A model generated the notes under the pieces. That model saw nothing but the letters and a program-made list of their open reading frames with translations. It had not been told where the DNA came from and made no database searches. Source: Haloglomus halophilum (lineage in GTDB: Archaea; Halobacteriota; Halobacteria; Halobacteriales; Haloarculaceae). From it: 64,000 nt of DNA. Made by a program: the position numbers and the translations under genes. Numbering within the stretch: position 1 is the stretch's first letter; each line of letters starts with the position of its first letter. Positions 16,632 through 24,986 of this stretch are shown piece by piece. Location: contig NZ_CP101166.1 of NCBI RefSeq assembly GCF_024298885.1, positions 1,860,001 to 1,924,000 on the forward strand, written 5' to 3'.

Positions 16632-17972
16632 ATGAGCGACCAGTCCGACGGCGACGCCGCGGGCAGCGAGCAGGGCGCGGCCGGCGCCGACGCCGGCGCC
16701 GGCGCCGACGCACCGACCGGTGGCACCCCGGCGCTCCCCGGTAGCGGGTCGCTCTCCGTCCGGCAGGTGTTCGATGTCCTGCTCGTGGTGGCGCTCGTGG
16801 CGGTGGTCGTCCCGTTCGTCGTCTACGCCGCCCCGTCGCTGGTCGGCGCCGAGGAGAGCTACGTCGTCCGGAGCGGGAGCATGGAACCGGCCATCGGGAC
16901 CGGTGACGTCATCATCGTCGAGCGAGCACCGCCCGCGGCGATCGAGACCGGCGACGTGATTACGTTCGTTCCGGACGACCAGCCGCCGCCGACGACCCAC
17001 CGCGTCGTCTCGAAGAGCGAGCAGGACGGGGTGATACACTTCACGACGAAGGGGGACGCCAACGAACAGCCCGACGCCGAGCCGGTGGTCGAGAACGAGC
17101 TCGTCGGGAAGGTGACGCTGGTGCTGCCGTACGTCGGCTACGTCGTCTCGTTCGCGGGCACCTCCACGGGGTTCTTCGCGCTCATCGCCGCCCCGTTCGG
17201 ACTCCTCCTCGCGACCGAGGTGTGGGGGGTGTTCCGGACGGATGACGACGACTCGGACGACACGGACGGCGCCGGGACACCGTCGGTCCAGTCGCCGGAC
17301 GTGGACGAGACCGACGAAGCTACCTACACGCTCTCCCCGACCGACATCCGGCTCTCGCTGGCGGTCCTCCTCGTGCTCACCGTCTACAGTAGCGTCGTGG
17401 CGGTCAGCCGTCCGACACCGTGGTCCATCGCGGTGGCCGTGGGCGCCTTCGGGACGACGGTCTACCTGGCCGCGATGCGATACACCGCGGTGACCGAGAC
17501 GGTCTCCAGCGGTCCTGCAGCGACGGCGCCACCACCTGCCCGGCAGGTGACTCCCTCCGGCAGCGACGGGGTCGAGGCGTTCGACGACGCGCTCGGGATC
17601 AGAGTGCTCCCGGTGTCGCTCCTTGCCTCGACCGCACCCTCCGTTCGCGAAGGGAACGGCCACCTGAAGCGGTCACACGAGGCGATGCCGGACCCGGACT
17701 CGTCCGATTCGGACCCGCCGGACCCGGACCCGTCGGACGACTCGGTCGAGGACGCGACGGGGTCGACCGACACGGCGGAGCCGAGCGATGACGGGGATGC
17801 ATCGACGACCGACGACGACAGCCGGGGCGTCCTCGATACGCTCACCGACTCGGTCGTGGTCCGGCCGGTCGTCCGATTCCTGTACGCGGTCGGCTACGCG
17901 GAGGTTACCGCCGTCCGTGCCGTCCTCCGGGGGCTCGGTCTGCGGTCGCCCGACGACGGGGGTGAGAGCTGA
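16632..17972 (+). CDS. Archaeal-type signal peptidase I (SipW-like, S26B)
   Basis: 446-aa membrane protease that would cleave the SipW-type signal peptides of the neighbouring secreted proteins. After a disordered Ala/Gly/Asp leader and a first membrane helix (VFDVLLVVALVAVVVPFVVY), the catalytic Ser83 lies in RSGSMEP, His123 in TTHRVV, and the conserved GDAN is at 141-144. His instead of Lys as base marks the ER/archaeal S26B group. Another helix is near 178-200. The long C-terminal part adds two or three helices around 230-270, an acidic Asp/Ser/Pro linker, and a terminal amphipathic segment not found in minimal SipW proteins (about 190 residues). Stop and next ATG are one base apart. Confidence 0.88.
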   Translation: MSDQSDGDAAGSEQGAAGADAGAGADAPTGGTPALPGSGSLSVRQVFDVLLVVALVAVVVPFVVYAAPSLVGAEESYVVRSGSMEPAIGTGDVIIVERAPPAAIETGDVITFVPDDQPPPTTHRVVSKSEQDGVIHFTTKGDANEQPDAEPVVENELVGKVTLVLPYVGYVVSFAGTSTGFFALIAAPFGLLLATEVWGVFRTDDDDSDDTDGAGTPSVQSPDVDETDEATYTLSPTDIRLSLAVLLVLTVYSSVVAVSRPTPWSIAVAVGAFGTTVYLAAMRYTAVTETVSSGPAATAPPPARQVTPSGSDGVEAFDDALGIRVLPVSLLASTAPSVREGNGHLKRSHEAMPDPDSSDSDPPDPDPSDDSVEDATGSTDTAEPSDDGDASTTDDDSRGVLDTLTDSVVVRPVVRFLYAVGYAEVTAVRAVLRGLGLRSPDDGGES

Positions 17973-17973
17973 G

Positions 17974-18540
17974 ATGTCCCTCCGCCGACGGATGCGGCTC
18001 GTCGTCGTGCTCGGACTCGTCGCCGCCGTGCTCGCTGGGGTCGGCGCTCCGCAGCCGACGGTCGGCGTGTTCAACGATGTCGAGGAGGCCGGCGTGTCCG
18101 TCTCGGTCTCCGTCTCGGACCCCCTTTCGACCTCCGAGACTGGGGGACCGTCGCTGCAGAGCGCCGACGCACCGACGCCGACCGGCGACACGTCGTCCCC
18201 GACCGCCACTCCGGACCCGCGCTCGACCACGACGCCGACGACCGCCAACGATACGGCGACGACGCCTGCGGCTACCGGAACGTCGACCGCCACATCCACC
18301 GACACATCGACACCGACGGCCGCCGATACGCCGACGCCGTCGCCGACTGCCGAGTCCACTGCTACGCCGACATCGGCGCCGACGACCACGGCCACTCCGG
18401 AACCGACCGCGGAACCGACTCCAGAACCAACCGCAGAACCGACCGTGACCGCCGAGCCCACCGATACATCGACAGCGGCGCCGACGGCCGAGGAGACCGC
18501 GACGGCGACGTCCGGGTCCGAGTCCACGACGCCCTCGTAG
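17974..18540 (+). CDS. Thr/Pro-rich secreted protein with SipW-like leader
   Basis: 188-aa protein. An N-terminal hydrophobic segment (LVVVLGLVAAVLAGVGA) is followed by TVGVFNDVEEAGVSVSVSVS, which resembles the A-x-F-x-D-x-E context of SipW substrates, so the signal peptidase one gene upstream may process it. From about residue 65 to the end the protein is almost entirely Thr, Pro, Ala, Ser and acidic residues in TPT/TAEPT-like repeats, typical of an O-glycosylated extended stalk. The ATG lies one base after the peptidase stop, so the two are tightly coupled. There is no C-terminal membrane anchor. I know of no close family. Confidence 0.72.
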   Translation: MSLRRRMRLVVVLGLVAAVLAGVGAPQPTVGVFNDVEEAGVSVSVSVSDPLSTSETGGPSLQSADAPTPTGDTSSPTATPDPRSTTTPTTANDTATTPAATGTSTATSTDTSTPTAADTPTPSPTAESTATPTSAPTTTATPEPTAEPTPEPTAEPTVTAEPTDTSTAAPTAEETATATSGSESTTPS

Positions 18541-18622
18541 TTCTGACGCCCCAGCGGAACCGGAAAAGGGGCCGTGTGGTTTCGGGGCCATCTTCTTTGT
18601 CCCATGCTCACAATCCGGAAAT

Positions 18623-18642
18623 CACTGATCCAGTATTCAGTG
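18623..18642. promoter_or_regulatory. Inverted repeat CACTGA-N8-TCAGTG before the second DUF7344-type gene
   Basis: Perfect 6-bp arms CACTGA (18623-18628) and TCAGTG (18637-18642), 8 bases apart, lie about 30 bases before the ATG at 18673, where an archaeal repressor would block initiation. It may be autoregulation by the encoded winged-helix protein or control by another factor. It is seen directly in the sequence; binding is not shown. Confidence 0.4.
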
Positions 18643-18672
18643 CGTGCTGGGGGGCACGCCAGGGGGGAACAC

Positions 18673-19236
18673 ATGAGCGTCTCTACAGCCAGCAACGGCG
18701 GGGTATCCGAGGAGGAGGGTGATGACGAGCCACTGTCGACCGGCGACATCTACTTCACGCTGAGCAACTGCCGGCGGCGGTTCCTCATCCAGTACCTCTC
18801 CCGGCAGGAGCCGACATCGGTCACGGAGCTCTCGCGGGTCATCGCCGCGTGGGAGAACGAGACGCCGGCCGAGGAGCTGTCGTACGACGAACGGAAGACC
18901 GTCTACACCGCGCTCCTGCAGACGCACCTCCCGAAACTCGACCGGATGGGCGTCGTCGAGTACGACGCCTCGCGCAAGCACGTCAGACTCACCGACCGGG
19001 CCGACCAGCTCCGGCCGTATCTGGAACTCGACCAGGAGGGGACCGACGGCGACGATGCGGTCCCCTACGGGTTCCTGGTCTGGGTTCTGCTCGGGGTCGC
19101 CGCGTCCGGCGTCCTGCTCGGCCGGTACTCCGTGGCCGGACTGGAGGGCGCACTGCTCACCGCGCTCTCGTTCGGTGTCGCCGCGGGCGTCTCGGTCGGC
19201 TTCGTGCTGGCCGCCACCGAGACCGTGAGCGAGTAG
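18673..19236 (+). CDS. DUF7344-type winged-helix membrane regulator (second copy)
   Basis: 187-aa paralogue of the regulator at 13304-13873. The winged-helix domain (about 18-110) contains IYFTLSNCRRRFLIQYLSRQ, VTELSRVIAAWENETPAEEL and LLQTHLPKLDRMGVVEYDAS. Two transmembrane helices follow (YGFLVWVLLGVAASGVLLG and LTALSFGVAAGVSVGFVLAA). Start ATG 18673 has GGGGGA upstream. It closes the SipW/CalY-type locus on the same strand as the secreted-protein genes, which suggests it regulates them or is regulated with them; this is inference from position and from the duplicate at the other end. Confidence 0.83.
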   Translation: MSVSTASNGGVSEEEGDDEPLSTGDIYFTLSNCRRRFLIQYLSRQEPTSVTELSRVIAAWENETPAEELSYDERKTVYTALLQTHLPKLDRMGVVEYDASRKHVRLTDRADQLRPYLELDQEGTDGDDAVPYGFLVWVLLGVAASGVLLGRYSVAGLEGALLTALSFGVAAGVSVGFVLAATETVSE

Positions 19237-19242
19237 GGGCGC

Positions 19243-19609
19243 TCACTCCAGCCGGGCGGCCAGCTCCCGGCAGATGTCGTCGGCGGAGTCGAGCGTCCCG
19301 AGGGTCCAGCCTCCACCGTGGCTGAAAACCACGGTCGGACGATTCGATATCGTGGCATCCGGTTCATCGCTGGCCGGGGGCGGCCCCTCCGGACGGTACG
19401 CTCTGAGCGGGAGTTCGTCGCCAGCGGGCCCGCAGATGGAGAAATTACGGATACTGGCCATCTCCGGGCCGTCGCACGTGGGGAACAGCTCGTCTTCGAG
19501 CCGCCGGGCGCTCGGAACCGACAGCGTGTGACTCCGGTAGCCCCTCCGCCAGGAACTCGCGCACGACGCGCGCGCAGTCGGGGTCCAATCCGTCGAGGTC
19601 GTCGGCCAT
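19243..19609 (-). pseudogene. Truncated, frameshifted alpha/beta hydrolase (HSL type)
   Basis: The fragment starts at 19609 as MADDLDGLDPDCARVVREFL, runs to LPESH near 19530, then needs a shift of frame to continue as TLSVPSARRLEDELF and on to PLRAYRPEG, PTVVFSHGGGWTLGTLDSAD and ICRELAARLE before a stop at 19243. HGGGW is the oxyanion-hole motif of hormone-sensitive-lipase-type hydrolases. Those proteins are about 300 residues and should next show GDSAGG; the sequence instead stops after about 120 residues. Both a frameshift and a C-terminal truncation are visible, so it is a remnant. The missing part is not found between 19243 and the next gene. Confidence 0.75.
19340..19364 (+). repeat. 25-bp repeat, left copy (inverted partner at 20197-20221)
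   Basis: A 25-base segment beginning CGATTCGATATCGTG and ending ATCCGGTT matches the reverse complement of 20197-20221 at 23 of 25 positions. The left copy lies inside the broken hydrolase. The two copies bracket about 830 bases that contain the rest of the pseudogene and no recognisable gene, as expected for ends of a decayed mobile element or for a dispersed repeat. Confidence 0.55.
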
Positions 19610-20305
19610 GGGCCGCCCTGCGCGGGCCGCGGCCAAACGTACTGGGGTGAGCATGGTGTCGGGTCGGCGCCGGGAGTCTCCCGGCCAGCATGCCCACCGC
19701 GAGCATCCGGGTCGTCTGGAGCCGCGGTCGAGAACGCCAGTGGCAGGTGGCCGTGGGGCTCGGTCGAGCGCCCGCGTGCGGGCGCGAGGAACCCGTCGGG
19801 CCATCCTCGCGTCGACAGCTCCCGGCAGGAGGGCTCCGCCGACGGTGCCTGACGGTACAGCACCGTCGGACGGTGTTCTGCCGGCGGGGGCGGCCAGACC
19901 AGCCCCCGACGAACAGCGCACGGCGGTGGCCCGGCGGCCACGCTCGTCGGGACGGGTCCCCCGCCGACAGCCGGGCGACGCTCCTACCGCTCTTCCTGAC
20001 AGTTCGGCACGCCGACCCCACTCTGGGTTCGTCGGATCTCCTCACACTCGCATATTCTATATGAGGGTATGGTAGAAGTTGGGCCCATATAAGTTTAATA
20101 TGCTGGATAAGATGTCTGAGTTGGAGTTCTAACAGAGAATATTACTGACATCCACCTTCTCTGCTCCATCGCCGGTCCCCGGTGTCTTGCCCAGTAAACC
20201 GGATATCACGATATCGAATCGCGGCTGGCGTTTCACCGGTCACGGGTCTCGGCGCCGTGGCTCCCGAGTCGTGGAGAACCGGGCAGCGAGAACAGCAGGT
20301 GCCGC
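19610..20305. other. Gene-free tract with AT-rich patch
   Basis: I see no credible gene in these 696 bases. The first 450 bases are GC-rich with open frames of poor composition (Arg/Pro/Ser-rich on every frame). Positions about 20060-20145 are AT-rich, including CATATTCTATATGAGGG, CCCATATAAG and TTTAATATGC; these resemble promoter elements but no gene starts just after them. The stretch could be relic DNA left from an integration event (see the 25-bp inverted repeat) plus the downstream region of the dehydrogenase at 20306. Confidence 0.5.
20197..20221 (-). repeat. 25-bp repeat, right copy (inverted partner at 19340-19364)
   Basis: Read on the minus strand this begins CGATTCGATATCGTG and ends ATCCGGTT with two differences from the left copy (GATATCC instead of GGCATCC). 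It lies 85 bases beyond the stop codon of the dehydrogenase gene. Confidence 0.55.
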
Positions 20306-21202
20306 TCAGTAGCCGGGACTCATCCGCATCGTGTTCACGCCCTCGGTGAGTTCGTCCCAGCGTTCGTCGATCTCGGCGGCGGTCCAGGCACCTTCCTCGC
20401 CGACGTTCTTCGAGAGGCTCTGCTCGCGTTCGGGGTCCGAGACGACCGCTACGTTCCCGCCGGCGATGGCCAGCGTGACGCCGTTGACATCCTCGGCGCC
20501 ATCGCTGGCGAGGAAGACCGGCGCGGCCGGCACCAGCTGTGGCCCCATCGACTCCTCGTCGGCGCCGGCCATCGCGGGCAGGTCCTCGGTCATCCGGGTC
20601 AGCGCCGTGGGCCACAGCGCGTTCACGCGCACGTCGTACTGGTGGAGTTCGCGGGCCGAGGTGCGCATCAGACCCAGGATGCCGGCCTTCGCGGCGGAGT
20701 AGTTGGCCTGTCCCGGGTTCCCGGCGGCGACGCCGCTGGAGACGCAGGTGAGCGAGCGCTGGCGGTCGAAGCCGGAGGCCTTGTAGCGTTCGCGCCAGTG
20801 GGCCGACACCGCCCGGACGACCGAGAAGTGGCCCTTCAGGTGGACGTCGACGACGGCGTCCCACTCGTCCTCGGCCATGTTGAACACCATCGAGTCCCGG
20901 AGGATGCCGGCGTAGTTGATGACGCCGTGGACGGCGCCGTACTCCTCGACGGTGTCCGCGACGAGCCGTTCGGTGTAGTCCAGGTCCGTCACGTCGCCGA
21001 AGTGGGCCATCGCCTCGCCGCCGGCGTCCTCGATACGGTCGACGGTTGCCTGTGCGGGCTCGGCGTCGCTCCCCTCGCCGTCCACGTCGACGCCGAGGTC
21101 GTTGACGACGACCGTCGCGCCGTGCTCGGCCATCGCGACCGCGGTCTCCTCGCCCAGTCCACCGCCCGCGCCGCAGACGATCTGCACCGTGTCCTCGAGC
21201 AT
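20306..21202 (-). CDS. SDR dehydrogenase (MFE-2/hydroxyacyl-CoA dehydrogenase-like)
   Basis: 298-aa classical short-chain dehydrogenase. Cofactor motif GAGGGLG (11-17), NYAG (97-99 region), catalytic Ser about 155, Tyr168 and Lys172 in NYSAAKAG. The long insertion after VVVNDLGVDVDG and the ending resemble the dehydrogenase domain of peroxisomal multifunctional enzyme type 2, so 3-hydroxyacyl-CoA oxidation in fatty-acid degradation is plausible. ATG 21202 is selected because the Rossmann strand begins six residues later; frames upstream to 21427 have a shadow composition. Divergent from the HalOD1 gene. Confidence 0.87.
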   Translation of the reverse strand: MLEDTVQIVCGAGGGLGEETAVAMAEHGATVVVNDLGVDVDGEGSDAEPAQATVDRIEDAGGEAMAHFGDVTDLDYTERLVADTVEEYGAVHGVINYAGILRDSMVFNMAEDEWDAVVDVHLKGHFSVVRAVSAHWRERYKASGFDRQRSLTCVSSGVAAGNPGQANYSAAKAGILGLMRTSARELHQYDVRVNALWPTALTRMTEDLPAMAGADEESMGPQLVPAAPVFLASDGAEDVNGVTLAIAGGNVAVVSDPEREQSLSKNVGEEGAWTAAEIDERWDELTEGVNTMRMSPGY

Positions 21203-21489
21203 TGCCGGGGGGTCGACGGGCGGGTACTTGTATCCGGAGCCTCGGCTCGACGGCGCCTCGCTCGCGTGGCCTGCTCCCTGGCGAGGGACTGGCCCGCCGC
21301 TCCTGCGCCGGACCGGGGCCGCGTGACGATGCGGGACCGGCACATGCACCCTCGATTTCGTGGTCGTGACACCTGTTTGGCGACGGTTCGGCCACGAAGC
21401 TTTTGAGCATCGAGCCGCGGACGACATGGTATGTACCGTACCTGCGAACCGGGTATGGATGGTGGTTCAAATGGTGGTGGTCGGGGCCG

Positions 21490-21855
21490 ATGACCTCGTC
21501 TCCGGCCCGCGACGACTCCATCCCGGAGCAGTGCGCGGCGCGGACGGTCGACGACATGGCGGTCGTCGAGACCGAGGAGGACGGGGTCTACTACGCGTTC
21601 CACGACCCCCATGCGGACGGGCTGACGACGACGGTCGCGCTCGCCGTCGCGGACGTGGCCGGCACGTCGCCGACGGAGCTGATCGCCGACGTCACGACCT
21701 ACGTCGACCCGGACGGGTTGAACCGCATCTTCCGGACACGCGCTGACGGCACCCCTCGGACCGGGAGCCACGTGTTCCTCGATATCGACGGCTACCGTGT
21801 CCGCATCGAGAGCTCCGGGGAGATAGCTGTGACGCCCCCCTCGACCGAGGGCTGA
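21490..21855 (+). CDS. HalOD1 output-domain protein
   Basis: 121-aa protein. The block TTVALAVADVAGTSPTELIA followed by VDPDGLNRIFRTR and a terminal VFLDIDGYRVRIESSGEIAV is the haloarchaeal output domain HalOD1, common as a stand-alone protein and as a C-terminal domain on signalling proteins. Its molecular role is not established. The start is placed at ATG 21490; an upstream ATG at 21403 would add a Trp/Tyr-rich leader unlike the family. Divergent from the dehydrogenase; the 287-base gap before it carries AT-richer patches around 21398 and 21425. Confidence 0.75.
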   Translation: MTSSPARDDSIPEQCAARTVDDMAVVETEEDGVYYAFHDPHADGLTTTVALAVADVAGTSPTELIADVTTYVDPDGLNRIFRTRADGTPRTGSHVFLDIDGYRVRIESSGEIAVTPPSTEG

Positions 21856-21935
21856 GTCGCCGGCCACCGGCGCGGACCGGCCACGGCGGTCCCCGACGCG
21901 CAAGAGGCATATCGGTCGCCCCGTACACCGAACCA

Positions 21936-23234
21936 ATGACCGAGACGCCGGGCGAGGACGTGCCCGACATCGACGCCGACCGGCACACCCGCGAGTGGGC
22001 CGTCGCACGCGACGAGGCGAGCTGGTCGCTGGCCGACGCCTTCGACGCGCCGGGGACGTACCTGGAGGGGAACTCGCTGGGCCCCATCTCCGACCACGCC
22101 GAGGCCGCCGTCGGCGACCTGCTGGCGGAGTGGCGCGACCTCGCGGTCGAGGGGTGGAGCGACTCGGACTGGTTCGAGTGGGGCGAGCGCCTCGGCTCGC
22201 GCGTCGCGCCGATGGTCGGCGCCCGCGAGGACGAGGTCGTCTGCGCCAACAGCACGACCGTCAACCTCCACACGCTCGTCGGGACCTTCCTCCGAGAGGC
22301 CGACGGGTCGAAGGTGCTGGTCAACGAGCTGGACTTCCCGAGCGACCACTACGCCGTCCGTGCCCAGCTCCGCGAGCGCGGGCTCGACCCCGACGACGGC
22401 CTCGTGCAGGTCGCCTCGCGCGACGGCCGCACCATCCGCACCGCGGACGTGGAGACTGCCCTCGACGCCCATCCCGAGGTCGGCGTCGTCGTGATGCCCT
22501 CCGTGCTCTACCGGTCGGGCCAGTTGCTCGATATCGCGGCCATCACCGAGGCCGCGCACGCACACGACGCGCTCGTGGGCTTCGACTGCGCGCATTCGGT
22601 CGGCGTCGTCCCCCACGAGTTCGCCGATGTCGACGTCGACTTCGCGGTCTGGTGTGGCTACAAGTACCTCAACGGCGGTCCCGGCGCCGTGGCGGGCCTG
22701 TACGTCAACCGCCGGCATCACGGGACGACGCCGTCGCTCACGGGCTGGTGGGGCCACGACAAGGAGACGCAGTTCGAGATGAACGAGCGGTTCACGCCCG
22801 CTGACTCGGCCGGGGCGTGGCAGATCGGGACGCCGCCGCTGCTGTCGATGGCACCGCTCCGTGGCGTGCTGGACCTGTTCGACGAGCACGACCTGACGGT
22901 CGCGGACCTGCGCGAGCGCTCGCTCGCGCTGACCGACTACTGCATCGACCTCGCCGACGAGCGCCTGCCCGAGTGCGACGTGGCGACGCCGCGCGCGCCC
23001 GACGAGCGCGGCGGCCACGTTGCCCTCGAACACCCCGAGGCCTACCGCATCGGCGAGGCGCTGAATGCCCGTAACGTGGTGGTCGATGTCCGGCCGCCCG
23101 ACGTGGTACGGCTCTGTCCCGCGCCGACCCACGTCGGCTTCGCGGACGTGTTCGACGCTGTCACGGCACTCCGGGCGGTGCTCGACGGCGAGGAGTACGA
23201 GCAGTTCGACTCGCCCGACGGCGGTGTCACCTGA
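21936..23234 (+). CDS. kynU: Kynureninase
   Basis: 432-aa PLP-dependent enzyme that hydrolyses kynurenine (or 3-hydroxykynurenine) to anthranilate (or 3-hydroxyanthranilate) and alanine in tryptophan breakdown. PLP-binding residues are Lys243 in WCGYKYLNGGPG and Asp217 and His220 in GFDCAHSVG. LEGNSLGP near the N-terminus and GWWGHDKETQFEM downstream are kynureninase landmarks. No tryptophan 2,3-dioxygenase or formamidase gene lies adjacent in the window, so the rest of the pathway must be elsewhere. Length is as expected (about 410-430). Confidence 0.92.
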   Translation: MTETPGEDVPDIDADRHTREWAVARDEASWSLADAFDAPGTYLEGNSLGPISDHAEAAVGDLLAEWRDLAVEGWSDSDWFEWGERLGSRVAPMVGAREDEVVCANSTTVNLHTLVGTFLREADGSKVLVNELDFPSDHYAVRAQLRERGLDPDDGLVQVASRDGRTIRTADVETALDAHPEVGVVVMPSVLYRSGQLLDIAAITEAAHAHDALVGFDCAHSVGVVPHEFADVDVDFAVWCGYKYLNGGPGAVAGLYVNRRHHGTTPSLTGWWGHDKETQFEMNERFTPADSAGAWQIGTPPLLSMAPLRGVLDLFDEHDLTVADLRERSLALTDYCIDLADERLPECDVATPRAPDERGGHVALEHPEAYRIGEALNARNVVVDVRPPDVVRLCPAPTHVGFADVFDAVTALRAVLDGEEYEQFDSPDGGVT

Positions 23235-23504
23235 GCCGGTTCTGGTCCCGGTTGACCGACCGATAGTGTTGCAGAAACTCCCGTATGTGTATTAGTACAG
23301 GTATAATGTGGAAAGGTGGGGAATATCGATTTTGCATCCTGGATTCGCGTAGCAGTAGCTCACAGTTCGTGGCCGAGACCTGGTCGCCCGCTTCCGCCGT
23401 CGGGCGGGTTTGGTATCGTGGTATGTGATTTATCGATGCGCCCGAGCCCGCCCTCCTCCGACAGCGACCGCAATCGGTAAGCCGCCGGCGTGTGGCCCGT
23501 CCTC

Positions 23505-23891
23505 ATGGCACCAACCTCGTTGCTGGGTAGTCTGGCGACGCTGTTGTTCGGCGTCGTCTCGCTCGTGAAACCGGACGCCACCGCGAAGGTCACCGACCTG
23601 GAACCGCTCGATGCGGCCGGTCGCTCGGAGGTGGCCACCGTCTTCGGTGGCGTGTTCACCACGCTCGGCCTCCTCGGCCTCGCGGGCGAGGAGCGGCCCG
23701 TGGTGTTCGTCTGGTTGGGCGTCGTCCTCGCGCGCATCGCCTCCTTCCGTGACCAGGAGGCCATCACGGCCGGCACGGTCGTCGGCCTCCTCGTCGAGAT
23801 CGGCATCCTGGGGCTGTTCCTCGCACCCGAGGGTGACGACGACGCGGCGGCGGTCGAGGTCGAGGTCCCCGGCGCGGACGGGGACGACTGA
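23505..23891 (+). CDS. Small membrane protein of unknown function
   Basis: 128-aa protein with about four hydrophobic segments (LLGSLATLLFGVVSLV, VFGGVFTTLGLLGLAG, VVFVWLGVVLARIASF and GTVVGLLVEIGILGLFLA) and an acidic C-terminal tail. The arrangement resembles DUF4345-type membrane proteins but I cannot assign it firmly. Start ATG 23505 follows directly on a promoter-like GTGATTTATCGATG about 80 bases upstream. The preceding 270-base gap also contains an AT-rich patch (about 23280-23335). Confidence 0.68.
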   Translation: MAPTSLLGSLATLLFGVVSLVKPDATAKVTDLEPLDAAGRSEVATVFGGVFTTLGLLGLAGEERPVVFVWLGVVLARIASFRDQEAITAGTVVGLLVEIGILGLFLAPEGDDDAAAVEVEVPGADGDD

Positions 23892-23961
23892 CACCTTTTC
23901 TCCGCTTCTCTCCGACCCTCTAGCACCCCACACTCAAGCCCTCGGCGAGTCACGCCCGTCC

Positions 23962-24909
23962 ATGGACGTTTCCGAGGCCAGCGACGCGTGCGAGGCGGTG
24001 CTGGACGCGGTATCGACGGCGGTCATCGCCGACCGGACGGTGCTGGAGACGACGCTGCTGGGTGTCGTCTCGGGCGGCCACGTGCTGCTGGAGGATGTCC
24101 CCGGTACGGGGAAGACCCTGACTGCGCGCTCGCTGGCGACGGCGCTCGGACTGGAGTTCTCGCGGGTGCAGTTCACCCCCGACCTGCTCCCCTCGGACGT
24201 GACCGGGACCCACGTCTACAACGAGCGCGACCGCGAGTTCGAGTTCCGGCCCGGCCCCGTCTTCGCCAACGTCGTGCTGGCCGACGAAATCAACCGCGCC
24301 CCGCCGAAGACGCAGGCCGCGCTGCTCGAAGCGATGGAGGAAGAGCAGGTCACCGCCGACGGGGAGACCCGGCCGCTCCCGGACCCGTTCTTCGTCATCG
24401 CCACGCAGAACCCCGTCGAGCAGGAGGGGACCTTCCCCCTGCCCGAGGCGCAGGTCGACCGCTTCGCCGTGAAGACGGCGCTGGGCTACCCGGACGAGGA
24501 CGGCGAGGTGGAACTCCTGCAGCGGCGTTCGGACCGCCGGACCCGCTCGCCCGAAATCGAGTCCGTGTTCGACGAGGCGCGGGTGCGCGCGCTCCGCGAG
24601 AGCCCGGAGGACGTCGGCGTCGACGAGGACGTCCTCCGGTACGTCGCGCGTCTGGCGCGGGCCACGCGGGATGACCGCCGGGTCGAGGTGGGTGTCTCCC
24701 CGCGTGGGACCCAGCGGCTGTTCGAACTCGCGCGCGCCCATGCGGTCCTTGCCGGCCGCGAGTTCGTCACCCCCGACGACGTGAAGCGGGTCGCGCCGTC
24801 GACGCTGACCCACCGGCTCGTCCTCACCCCCGACGCGCAGGTCGAGGACGCACGGAAGGCCGACGTGGTCCGGGACGTCCTCGACTCGGTGACGGTTCCG
24901 ACGGTGTGA
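23962..24909 (+). CDS. MoxR-family AAA+ ATPase
   Basis: 315-aa AAA+ ATPase. Walker A is DVPGTGKT (45-52), Walker B VVLADEIN (104-111), followed by the MoxR-typical RAPPKTQAALLEAMEEEQVT and FFVIATQNPVEQEGTFPLPE. The C-terminal lid domain has SPRGTQRLFELARAHAVLAG. MoxR proteins usually act with von Willebrand A-domain and DUF58 partners as chaperones for assembly or metal insertion. Here no DUF58 or VWA gene is adjacent; the next gene encodes a cupin. ATG 23962 gives a normal N-terminal helix; a much earlier ATG belongs to a shadow frame. Confidence 0.92.
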   Translation: MDVSEASDACEAVLDAVSTAVIADRTVLETTLLGVVSGGHVLLEDVPGTGKTLTARSLATALGLEFSRVQFTPDLLPSDVTGTHVYNERDREFEFRPGPVFANVVLADEINRAPPKTQAALLEAMEEEQVTADGETRPLPDPFFVIATQNPVEQEGTFPLPEAQVDRFAVKTALGYPDEDGEVELLQRRSDRRTRSPEIESVFDEARVRALRESPEDVGVDEDVLRYVARLARATRDDRRVEVGVSPRGTQRLFELARAHAVLAGREFVTPDDVKRVAPSTLTHRLVLTPDAQVEDARKADVVRDVLDSVTVPTV

Positions 24910-24986
24910 GTGGTCGGCGGCGGGTCTGTCGGGGGCCGGTGCGACGGCCCCTCGTTTCTTGTGACCGCCACTCGTTGCCCCTGCGC

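Noticed and set aside
15273..17663. 796-codon frame antisense to the second secreted protein and the signal peptidase
   Set aside because: Shadow; composition is Arg/Val/Gly-rich and no motif is present.
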